This document shows positions 8,346 to 15,006 of a DNA stretch of 21,397 bases, piece by piece (position 1 is the first letter of the stretch; each line of letters opens with the position of its first letter). The DNA lies in NCBI GenBank assembly GCA_965371945.1, contig CBDVAK010000022.1, positions 1-21,397 on the forward strand, written 5' to 3'. The position numbers were made by a program, and so were the translations under genes. The notes beneath the pieces were generated by a model. The model worked only from the letters and a program-made list of their open reading frames with translations, had not been told where the DNA came from and ran no database searches. The stretch is from CBDVAK01 sp965371945. Lineage in GTDB: Bacteria > Pseudomonadota > Gammaproteobacteria > Competibacterales > JAHEDQ01.

Positions 8346-8369
8346 ACAGGCGGCCTTCGGGCCGCCTGT
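8346..8369 (+). terminator. UUCG-capped hairpin after fdhC
   Basis: A perfect 10-bp stem (ACAGGCGGCC pairing with GGCCGCCTGT) closes on a TTCG tetraloop and is followed by TTTG. The stem and loop are typical of intrinsic terminators, although the T run is short. It lies 22 bases after the fdhC stop and only 8 bases ahead of the ribosome site of the next gene. It may therefore act as a partial terminator, or as a structure in the leader of the DUF6494 gene. Confidence 0.65.
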
Positions 8370-8388
8370 TTGCGTCCAGGAGGTATTC

Positions 8389-8595
8389 ATGAACGAGGAA
8401 ACATTCAACCTGAGTTTGCGGCGCTATCTGAAGCGGGTCGGGATCACAACACAGCGCCATATCGATGACACGGTGCGGCAGGCTGTTGGTGACGGGCGGC
8501 TGGCGCCGGATGCTGCCGTCGGGGTGACCATGACTTTGCGGATCGATGGGTTTGGCGAGGATCTGGTGATCGAAGGAAGCATCGACCTGGCCTGA
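8389..8595 (+). CDS. DUF6494 family small protein
   Basis: This 68-residue soluble protein begins MNEETFNLSLRRYLKRVGIT, which matches the start of DUF6494 proteins. A helical half (about 4-38) is followed by a beta-like half, GVTMTLRIDGFGEDLVIEGS, ending in an acidic tail. The family has no established function; it is recurrent in proteobacteria and often near redox genes. The ribosome site is a full AGGAGGT (8378-8384), the strongest in this window. It follows a hairpin that separates the gene from fdhC, so it may receive reduced read-through transcription or be controlled separately. No cysteine or metal motif is seen. Confidence 0.8.
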   Translation: MNEETFNLSLRRYLKRVGITTQRHIDDTVRQAVGDGRLAPDAAVGVTMTLRIDGFGEDLVIEGSIDLA

Positions 8596-8676
8596 TCCAG
8601 CTACCCACCGGCGATATACCCACACCGGGCATCAATGCGGTTGAGTCGAGGCAACCGCCTTCGGCGTCACGCGTAC

Positions 8677-8682
8677 TATACT
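8677..8682 (+). promoter_or_regulatory. possible -10 element ahead of the response regulator gene
   Basis: TATACT lies 38 bases ahead of the ATG at 8720, within a 124-base gap. The matching -35 position is poor (about 8654-8659, ACCGCC). This is a candidate only. I saw no -24/-12 sigma-54 site in the gap. Confidence 0.3.
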
Positions 8683-8719
8683 TGTAGCTCGCGCGACCGG
8701 CAGCCGGAGGGGAACATCG

Positions 8720-10141
8720 ATGCGAGAGAGCGCCGCGACCGATGTGGGATCGCGGAGTACTGGCGCGACCCATCTGTCGACCTCTATTCTGGTGGTCGAC
8801 GACGAGCCGGGGATCCGCAAGTTCCTGCAACGCAGCCTGGCCGGAAAGTACGCGCTGGTGGAGACCGCCGCGGACGTCAGCGAAGCAGAATCACTGAGAC
8901 AGCGTTGCTATTTCGATCTGTTGATCGTCGATATCCGGATGCCGGGCATGTCCGGTACCGACTGGCTGGACAAGCTGCGCGAGCAGGGATTGGCCACCGA
9001 CGTGATATTCATCACCGCCCACGCTGACCTCGAAACCGCCATACAGGCGTTGCGAGCCGGCGCTTCCGATTTCTTGCTCAAGCCTTTTCGCATGGAGCAG
9101 ATGCTGTCCTCGGTTGAGCGCTGTCTCAAACAGCGGCGCATGAGTCGGGAGAACTTCGTGCTGCGCCGTGAACTGGACAAGATGTTCGCGCCCGGTGAAG
9201 CCTTCGTCGGTACCTGCAAGGTGATGCGTGAGGTGTGTGAACTGATAAAGCGCATCGCGCCAACGCCTTCCACGGTCCTGATCGAAGGTGAGTCCGGAAC
9301 CGGCAAGGAGCTGGCGGCCCGCTCGCTGCACGCTTTCAGCGGGCGCAACGGCCCGTTCGTCCCCATCAACTGCGGCGCCATTTCGCCGGAACTGCTGGAA
9401 AGCGAGCTGTTCGGTCACGTCAAGGGCGCTTTTACCGGTGCGCACCAGTCACGGGAAGGGTTGTTCAGCTACGCCAGCGAGGGCACGCTGTTTCTTGACG
9501 AGATCGGCGAAATGCCGTTGGCGATGCAGGCAAAATTGCTGAGGTTCCTCGAAGAGCGCACGATCAGACCGGTCGGGTCGAACCGTGAGACAGCGCTGGA
9601 TGTCCGCGTGGTCGCTGCCACCAACCGTGACCTGGCCGAAACCACCCGGCGTGGTGGATTCAGGGAGGATCTCTACTACCGCCTCAATGTACTGACGGTG
9701 CGCATGCCGGCGTTGCGCGACCACAGCGAAGACCTGGAGTTGCTGACCCGGCATTTCATGGCCACACTCGCTGCTGAACTGGGGGTGCGGCCACCGCAGC
9801 TTTCCGCCGCGGAATTTCGCATCCTCGCCAGCTACGATTGGCCCGGCAACGTGCGCGAACTCCGCAACGTAGTGGAGCGCTCCCTGCTCCTGGGTCGGCG
9901 GCCAAGCGAATGTTTGATGGCACAGCAGCAGGTGGCCGCCGCGATCCCCGACAGCGTATCGGCTGAGGCTGCATCCCTTACCCTGGAAGAGGTGGAAAAG
10001 CGGCACATCCTGCACACGCTCGCAGCGGCAGCCGGAAACAAGTCGGAGGCTGCCAGAAAGCTCAGGGTGTCGCGCAAGACCCTGGAGCGCAAGCTCAAGG
10101 CCTGGTCCGCGCAGCAGGCCGCGGTGGTCGCGATCGACTGA
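8720..10141 (+). CDS. NtrC-family sigma-54-dependent response regulator
   Basis: This 473-residue protein has three domains. The receiver (about 21-135) has the acidic pair D27-D28, phosphoacceptor D71 in LIVDIRMPG, T99 and K121. The AAA+ sigma-54 activator domain (about 160-400) has Walker A GESGTGKE (190-197), the sigma-54-contacting loop GAFTGA (236-241), Walker B GTLFLDEIGEM (255-265), and an arginine-finger region in FREDLYYRLNVL. A Fis-type helix-turn-helix lies at the C-terminus (about 439-462, KSEAARKLRVSRKTLERKL). All key residues are present, so it should be an active ATP-driven activator of sigma-54 promoters. The kinase gene follows after 16 bases and is the evident partner. The upstream formate dehydrogenase genes are the likeliest target by position, but no sigma-54 site was found here. 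Confidence 0.95.
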   Translation: MRESAATDVGSRSTGATHLSTSILVVDDEPGIRKFLQRSLAGKYALVETAADVSEAESLRQRCYFDLLIVDIRMPGMSGTDWLDKLREQGLATDVIFITAHADLETAIQALRAGASDFLLKPFRMEQMLSSVERCLKQRRMSRENFVLRRELDKMFAPGEAFVGTCKVMREVCELIKRIAPTPSTVLIEGESGTGKELAARSLHAFSGRNGPFVPINCGAISPELLESELFGHVKGAFTGAHQSREGLFSYASEGTLFLDEIGEMPLAMQAKLLRFLEERTIRPVGSNRETALDVRVVAATNRDLAETTRRGGFREDLYYRLNVLTVRMPALRDHSEDLELLTRHFMATLAAELGVRPPQLSAAEFRILASYDWPGNVRELRNVVERSLLLGRRPSECLMAQQQVAAAIPDSVSAEAASLTLEEVEKRHILHTLAAAAGNKSEAARKLRVSRKTLERKLKAWSAQQAAVVAID

Positions 10142-10157
10142 GTCGCGGTTACTAACG

Positions 10158-12227
10158 ATGATCCGACTCCCGGCCCAGATCCGCTCCAAGCTTCGGCACA
10201 AGCTGCTGCTGTTGGTGCTGTTCCCGATCCTGCTGGTATTGCCGCTGACGCTGGGACTGGCGGTTTACTGGAGCAACAAGACCACCTACGAGCAGCTCTT
10301 CATAAAGGTCAACACGGATCTTTCGGTGGCGCAGGATGTATTCGCCCGCATCCAGCAGGATTATCTGGACGAGTTGGGACGCCTCAGTGAATCCTATGCT
10401 TTTCGCACCAATCTGTTTGCAGGGAATACCGGCTCAGTCGATGCACAGTTGGCTGCCCTAAAGATCAGCGAAGGCTTTGACCTGCTGCGCCTGGTGGCGC
10501 TGAGCGAGGGTGGTGGGGGGGTACAGCCGCTGGGACTGCCAGGCAAGCTGAAGGCCGCCCTGTCGGGGCAACCGGTCAGCGCGATACAGATCCTGGACCC
10601 CGCCCAACTGCGGGTCCTGGACTCGGAACTGGCCGGGCGGGTCAGGCTGCCGTTGATCGAAACCCCGCGCGCGCGTCCGACCCGCTTGAAAGAGGAGGGG
10701 CGGGCGATGGCGATGCGTATGATCTACCCGATCAGGGATGTGGGCGGCCGAGTGATCGCATTGCTGGACGGGGCGGTATTGCTCAATGGCAATTTCACCT
10801 TCGTGGACACGATCAGGGATCTGATATACGGGCCCGGGCGGCTGCCTGAAGACAGTATCGGCACGGTCACCGTGTTCCTCGATGACGTGCGCATCAACAC
10901 CAACGTACCGTTGCGACCGGATGAGCGTGCGTTGGGGACGCGGGTGTCGAACGAAGTCCGGACCCTTGTGCTTGAACAGGGCGAACCCTGGATCGACCGC
11001 GCGTTCGTGGTCAACGACTGGTATATCTCGGGCTATGCACCGATCCTCGATGCCAGTGGCCAGCGGGTGGGAATGCTGTATGCGGGTTTTCTGGAGGCAC
11101 CGTTTCGCAACAGTCTGGCTCGGGCGATTCAGTGGGTATCCGTCATCTTCCTGATAGTTGTGGTGATGTCGGCAGTGCTCGCGATACAGGGGGCGAAATC
11201 CATTTTCGGACCGATAGAACGTATGAGCAGGGTGGTGCGAGCCACCCGGGCGGGGAAAGATGTCCGCATCGGTGACGTTTCCTCGGAAGACGAGATCGGC
11301 GAGTTGGCGCGCGGGTTCGACGCCATGCTCGATCGTCTCCAGCAACGTAACCGGCAGATACGCAAGGCCGCCGACCAGCTGGAAGTCAAGGTGGAACAGC
11401 GTACCCGTGAGCTGCGGCAAAAGAATCTGGATCTGCAGCGCACGGTCGAGCTGTTGAGGGCGACACGGCAGCAACTGGCAATGGCCGAAAAGCTCGCGGC
11501 GCTGGGTGAACTGACTGCTGGTGTGGCACATGAGATCAACAATCCGACCGCGGTGATACTGGGCAATATCGATGTGCTGGTCGCCGAGCTGGGCGATGCT
11601 GTGGCGCCGGTCAGCGAAGAGGTCGATCTGATCATCGCGCAGGTCTATCGTATCCGTGAGATCATCAACAATCTGCTGCAGTACTCCCGGCCGGCGGAGT
11701 ATGTGGGGTATCTGTCCGAGGTCGCTCCGGGGGAACTGATCGAGGAAACCCTGGCGCTGGTCAACCATGCTTTGCGGCAGGCCTCGATCGAGGTTCGAAA
11801 ACACATCGGAACCGATGCCCTGGTCAGCATCAACCGGCAGGAATTGCAGCAGGTATTGGTCAACCTGGTCGTCAATGCCTGCCATGCGGCGCCACCCGAA
11901 GGAGGGGTGATCACGATCGAAGTGAACGACTGGGATGACAAGGGCGTGGTGATCGCTATCCGCGACAATGGCAGTGGAATCGACCGCGCAGCGCAGAGTA
12001 AACTCTTTGACCCATTCTACTCCACCAAGCCGGAGGGTGAGGGCACCGGTCTGGGGCTGTCGATCAGTTACGGTCTGATTCGACGCTATGGTGGCAACAT
12101 CACGGTATCTTCCAGGCTCGGTGAGGGTGCCGAGTTCAGGGTCTGGCTGCTACGCGAGCCCAGTATCGCCGAGGATGAGGAAACCATCATGGAACAGGTG
12201 CATTCAGTCTCCGCGGTCAGCTCGTGA
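10158..12227 (+). CDS. membrane sensor histidine kinase with large periplasmic domain
   Basis: This 689-residue kinase has a transmembrane helix (about 15-38) and a roughly 285-residue periplasmic sensor region with the look of a Cache-type domain. Near its end that region has WYISGYAPILDASGQRVGMLY. A second membrane helix (about 325-347) is followed by a HAMP domain, a coiled-coil linker (about 400-440), a HisKA domain with phospho-acceptor His458 in GVAHEINNP, and an ATPase domain with N box NLVVNACHAA, G1 DNGSGI and G2 GEGTGLGLS. It therefore senses a signal outside the cytoplasm and phosphorylates the adjacent NtrC-type regulator. The ligand is unknown. Cache domains commonly bind small organic acids, so formate or a related carboxylate is possible given the neighbours, but this is inference. 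All catalytic boxes are intact. Confidence 0.94.
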   Translation: MIRLPAQIRSKLRHKLLLLVLFPILLVLPLTLGLAVYWSNKTTYEQLFIKVNTDLSVAQDVFARIQQDYLDELGRLSESYAFRTNLFAGNTGSVDAQLAALKISEGFDLLRLVALSEGGGGVQPLGLPGKLKAALSGQPVSAIQILDPAQLRVLDSELAGRVRLPLIETPRARPTRLKEEGRAMAMRMIYPIRDVGGRVIALLDGAVLLNGNFTFVDTIRDLIYGPGRLPEDSIGTVTVFLDDVRINTNVPLRPDERALGTRVSNEVRTLVLEQGEPWIDRAFVVNDWYISGYAPILDASGQRVGMLYAGFLEAPFRNSLARAIQWVSVIFLIVVVMSAVLAIQGAKSIFGPIERMSRVVRATRAGKDVRIGDVSSEDEIGELARGFDAMLDRLQQRNRQIRKAADQLEVKVEQRTRELRQKNLDLQRTVELLRATRQQLAMAEKLAALGELTAGVAHEINNPTAVILGNIDVLVAELGDAVAPVSEEVDLIIAQVYRIREIINNLLQYSRPAEYVGYLSEVAPGELIEETLALVNHALRQASIEVRKHIGTDALVSINRQELQQVLVNLVVNACHAAPPEGGVITIEVNDWDDKGVVIAIRDNGSGIDRAAQSKLFDPFYSTKPEGEGTGLGLSISYGLIRRYGGNITVSSRLGEGAEFRVWLLREPSIAEDEETIMEQVHSVSAVSS

Positions 12228-12275
12228 AGTTCGGGTTTGCCCGCTCCAACCAGTTGAGCCACGGGAAATTATGCG

Positions 12276-12560
12276 ATGGGTACTGAAGAACAACGAATTC
12301 TGGTGGTGATGCGCAAGGTGCTGGGGCAGGTGGTGCGCGAAACGACACCGCGTCCCGGGCTAAAGCACCCGCTCAGCGAGGCTACCGTGGAGGACATCCG
12401 CCAGTGTTTCGCCTTGATCGCAGCCCGCGAACGGAAGCTGGCGAACGCGGCCGGGGTCGAGCTTCGGGAGCGCCCGCATTATGTGGATGAGCCACGCACA
12501 GCCGAGGTGATACCGATGAGCCGGATCGGGCGTCAATCCAGGAACAATGACGATGAGTGA
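12276..12560 (+). CDS. conserved hypothetical protein downstream of the kinase
   Basis: This 94-residue soluble protein has no predicted membrane or signal segment. Its core reads as two helices around VLGQVVRETTPRPGLKHPLS and VEDIRQCFALIAARERKLA, followed by ERPHY and a charged tail ending RNNDDE. Similar small proteins occur in proteobacteria near two-component or formate dehydrogenase genes. I do not know a demonstrated function; some databases attach a segregation/condensation name to such sequences, which I would not rely on. ATG 12276 has only a weak GGGA ribosome site 9 bases ahead, and an in-frame ATG at 12309 is the alternative. It lies 48 bases after the kinase and overlaps the next small ORF by 8 bases, so the three probably share a transcript. 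Confidence 0.65.
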   Translation: MGTEEQRILVVMRKVLGQVVRETTPRPGLKHPLSEATVEDIRQCFALIAARERKLANAAGVELRERPHYVDEPRTAEVIPMSRIGRQSRNNDDE

Positions 12561-12648
12561 CTCCACCACCCCGGCGCAACGGCTGCTGATGGCCAACAGT
12601 GTCATGCAAATACTCGACAACTGGGAGACCCTGAGCCCTTCGTCCTGA
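12553..12648 (+). CDS. 31-codon ORF, possible remnant of an MbcA/ParS/Xre-like gene
   Basis: ATG 12553 opens a 31-residue frame, beginning MSDSTTPAQRLLMANSVMQI, that ends at TGA 12646-12648. It begins inside the end of the 94-residue gene, an overlap typical of coupled translation. The part MANSVMQILDNWETLS faintly resembles the start of the DUF2384/MbcA-ParS-Xre toxin-binding domain, where an ILDxW helix precedes the rest of the fold. If so, the rest is missing: only 38 bases separate its stop from the convergent gene, and neither other frame continues the domain. It could instead be a genuine microprotein, or chance. No ribosome site stands out apart from coupling. Confidence 0.35.
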   Translation: MSDSTTPAQRLLMANSVMQILDNWETLSPSS

Positions 12649-12686
12649 GACTCCGCCCCCGGACTATTGAGCTGTGACCGATCGCC

Positions 12687-14408
12687 TCAGGTCTCCAGCG
12701 TAAAGAACTGCAGTTCCCCCAGATCACCTTCGAGTCGATGCAGATCATGGCCACCCTGGCGGGCGAGTTTTGCCGCCAACTCACGGGCCTGCGTGAGGAA
12801 TTGATGGTACCGGGTCCGGCGCTGCTGCGCGCTCAGAGCCGAGGACGAGGGCACGGTAGCGCCCACCGCCGCGGCCAGCGAGAAGGGTTCGTCCTGATCG
12901 ACGAACCCACGGTGTGACCAGCTCGCGCCCTTGAGATCGAACACATACTCGCTCAGAAAGTGGTGCCCGTTGGTGGCCAGGAAATCGACTGCGTCGATCA
13001 CGTAGTCGGCCTCGGCATCGTCCATGACATAGTGAAATCCGACCCGGCACCAGCCGGGTTTGATGCCCTGGTACCCCTTGCTGATCCAGTCCTGGTAGCG
13101 TTGAGAGGTGTCGTCATCGATTCCCAGCAGACGGTGGCCATAGGGCCCCGCGCAGGAACAGCCTGCCCGTGACTGTATCCCGAACAGATCGTTGAGCAGC
13201 ATGGTCACCAACTTGGGATGCAGGTAGTTACCACGAGGATCGCGAATGTTGAAAGACACGATCGAGATTCGCCGTTCCGGATCGGGGTTGCCGAGGATCT
13301 CGATTCCCGGGTTGGCCTGCCAGCATGCAAAGGCGCGTTTCAGCAACTGCAACTCACGGGCCTCGATGCGGGGAACCGTAATCGCTGATTTGATCTCGAA
13401 AGCCAGCGCCGCCTTCATGGTTTGCAATACGCCGGGGGTTCCGGCTTTTTCGCGCTCCTCGATATCGTCGATAAAAGCATGGCCCCGGGTGCTGACATAG
13501 TCCACGGTGCCGCCGCCGGACACGCTCGGTGGCAGCTCGCGGTGATAGAGACTCTCCTTGAACACCAGCACGCCGCACGATCCCGGGCCACCCAGAAACT
13601 TGTGCGGGGATATAAACACCGCGTCCAGCGAGGCATCACCGCCGTTGCCGTCAGGAGCCGGGTTCATGTCGATGTCCACATAGGGCGCACTGGCCGCATA
13701 GTCGAAGCAGGCCAGGCAGTCGTGTTGGTGGAGCAGTGTCGCGATCTCGCGCACCGGTGAACACAGCCCGGTGACGTTGGACGCCGCCGAGAACGAACCG
13801 ATCCGCAGTCTGCCCTGGTGCTCCGGCGCCTTCAGCAACTGCGCCAGGTGCTCGAGGTCGATACCGCCATCCGTGGCCAGCCGGACCTCCTGCACGCTCG
13901 CCAGCCCCTCGCGCCAGGTGACCTCGTTGGAATGGTGCTCGTAGGGGCCCACGAACACCACGGGCTGGTGCTGGCGCAGAAAGGTCGTCAGTTGCTGCGC
14001 CGCATCCTCACCAAAACAACCATCCACCAGATCCAGCAGCATCGCCCGGCTGGCGGGCGGCAGCGCCACGCCGATAATCTGTTGCAATTTGTCGATCGCC
14101 GCGGTGGAGCCGGTGCCGGTGCAGATCACCCGCCCGTGCGGGCCGGCGTTGACGGAGTCCTTGATCATCTGTTCGGCACGATGCAGCAGGCGGGTCATGC
14201 TGCGACCGGTGATGTCGTCTTCCGTGTGGGTGTTGGCATAGCGCCGCTGCAGTTGCATCAGGTAGCGCTCGACAAAGCCCAGGCAACGGCCTGAAGCGGT
14301 GTAGTCGCAGTACACCATCAACCGTTCCCCGAACGGGGTCGGGAAGCTTGAATCGACTCCGACGATGTCGTTGCGCAGAGCTGCTGGGTCCAGGTTGGCA
14401 AGATTCAT
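12687..14408 (-). CDS. class V aminotransferase / cysteine-desulfurase-like PLP enzyme with C-terminal extension
   Basis: This 573-residue protein has the fold-type I PLP signatures of the NifS/SufS group: EHHSN (157-161), where a His stacks on the cofactor; D236 in CFDYAAS; and the Schiff-base lysine K270 in ISPHKFLGGPG. A Cys-containing loop, RAGCSCAGPYGH (414-425), sits where desulfurases keep the sulfur-accepting cysteine. Family members are usually about 400 residues, so this one has an added stretch of roughly 130 residues after the core. It could mobilise sulfur from cysteine or act on another amino compound. Pterin enzymes such as formate dehydrogenase do need a desulfurase-derived sulfur, but its operon partners are allA and an MttB-like gene, so that link is weak. 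ATG 14408 overlaps the allA stop as ATGA. Confidence 0.85.
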   Translation of the reverse strand: MNLANLDPAALRNDIVGVDSSFPTPFGERLMVYCDYTASGRCLGFVERYLMQLQRRYANTHTEDDITGRSMTRLLHRAEQMIKDSVNAGPHGRVICTGTGSTAAIDKLQQIIGVALPPASRAMLLDLVDGCFGEDAAQQLTTFLRQHQPVVFVGPYEHHSNEVTWREGLASVQEVRLATDGGIDLEHLAQLLKAPEHQGRLRIGSFSAASNVTGLCSPVREIATLLHQHDCLACFDYAASAPYVDIDMNPAPDGNGGDASLDAVFISPHKFLGGPGSCGVLVFKESLYHRELPPSVSGGGTVDYVSTRGHAFIDDIEEREKAGTPGVLQTMKAALAFEIKSAITVPRIEARELQLLKRAFACWQANPGIEILGNPDPERRISIVSFNIRDPRGNYLHPKLVTMLLNDLFGIQSRAGCSCAGPYGHRLLGIDDDTSQRYQDWISKGYQGIKPGWCRVGFHYVMDDAEADYVIDAVDFLATNGHHFLSEYVFDLKGASWSHRGFVDQDEPFSLAAAVGATVPSSSALSAQQRRTRYHQFLTQARELAAKLARQGGHDLHRLEGDLGELQFFTLET

Positions 14409-14923
14409 TCGGGTGACTCTCGGGGCAGTACCAGGATGACCGGATCTGATTCCGGCAACGGATGGATGTCACAATTGCTGTCGTCGGCGCCGCGGTCGAT
14501 GACCATAAAATCGCTGATGCGGTCCAGCGCCAGCAGCGGGTGATGCCAGACCCCACGGTGGTAGTTGACGCCCTGGCTCCCATCACTCAGAAATGCTTTC
14601 AGGTCCGCTGCTTGCGGAGGGCGGCCCGGTGTGGCCACCACCACCGCGAAACGGGTGTGTTGCAGCGGCATGAATGCCTGGCTTGACAGTGGGTGGCGCT
14701 CCATCACACTCAGCCTCAACGGTGGCCGGAAGGGCTGGCCCCGAAACAGGTTGAGCAGTGGTCGGCCACCGTTTTCGGTCAGGTCCAGCAGGGCCAGATC
14801 ATGGTAGCGTTCGGTGCTGCCATCGTTGATGCTGTGGTGGTGGCGGCCATGTGTTTCGATGACGTCGCCAAAGGGCGCGAATTCGGTCCGGCTCAGCGGC
14901 CGCGCCAGCAACTCAAAGGGCAT
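14405..14923 (-). CDS. allA: ureidoglycolate lyase family protein
   Basis: This 172-residue protein has the cupin-like fold of AllA, which in purine catabolism splits ureidoglycolate into glyoxylate and urea. The family motifs are clear: FAPFGDVIE (15-23), an MERHP block (74-78), SQAFMPL (81-87), NYHRGVWHHPLLAL (120-133) and FMVIDRG. The length is normal for the family. No other allantoin or purine-catabolism genes are in the window. The symbol therefore rests on family only, and the real substrate in this operon may differ. It lies between the MttB-like gene (83 bases upstream) and the class V PLP enzyme, whose start it overlaps by four bases. Its start ATG has only a weak ribosome site (GGG about 6 bases ahead). 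Confidence 0.88.
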   Translation of the reverse strand: MPFELLARPLSRTEFAPFGDVIETHGRHHHSINDGSTERYHDLALLDLTENGGRPLLNLFRGQPFRPPLRLSVMERHPLSSQAFMPLQHTRFAVVVATPGRPPQAADLKAFLSDGSQGVNYHRGVWHHPLLALDRISDFMVIDRGADDSNCDIHPLPESDPVILVLPRESPE

Positions 14924-15006
14924 GTCGGTACCCGGGATCCGGTAGTGATGGGCCGCCTACGCTGACACCCCTGCGGTGGATTGGCAAGCATCGGGCTCCG
15001 CACGTT

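Noticed and set aside
10458..11885. 475-codon frame on the minus strand inside the histidine kinase gene
   Set aside because: It is rich in Gln, His, Asp and Arg in the manner of antisense frames, while the plus-strand kinase has all catalytic boxes.
12624..12696. Inverted repeat (GGAGACCCTGAG against CTCAGGTCTCC) around the convergent gene ends
   Set aside because: It needs a bulge and has a 50-base loop, too wide for a convincing terminator. Both arms are partly coding.
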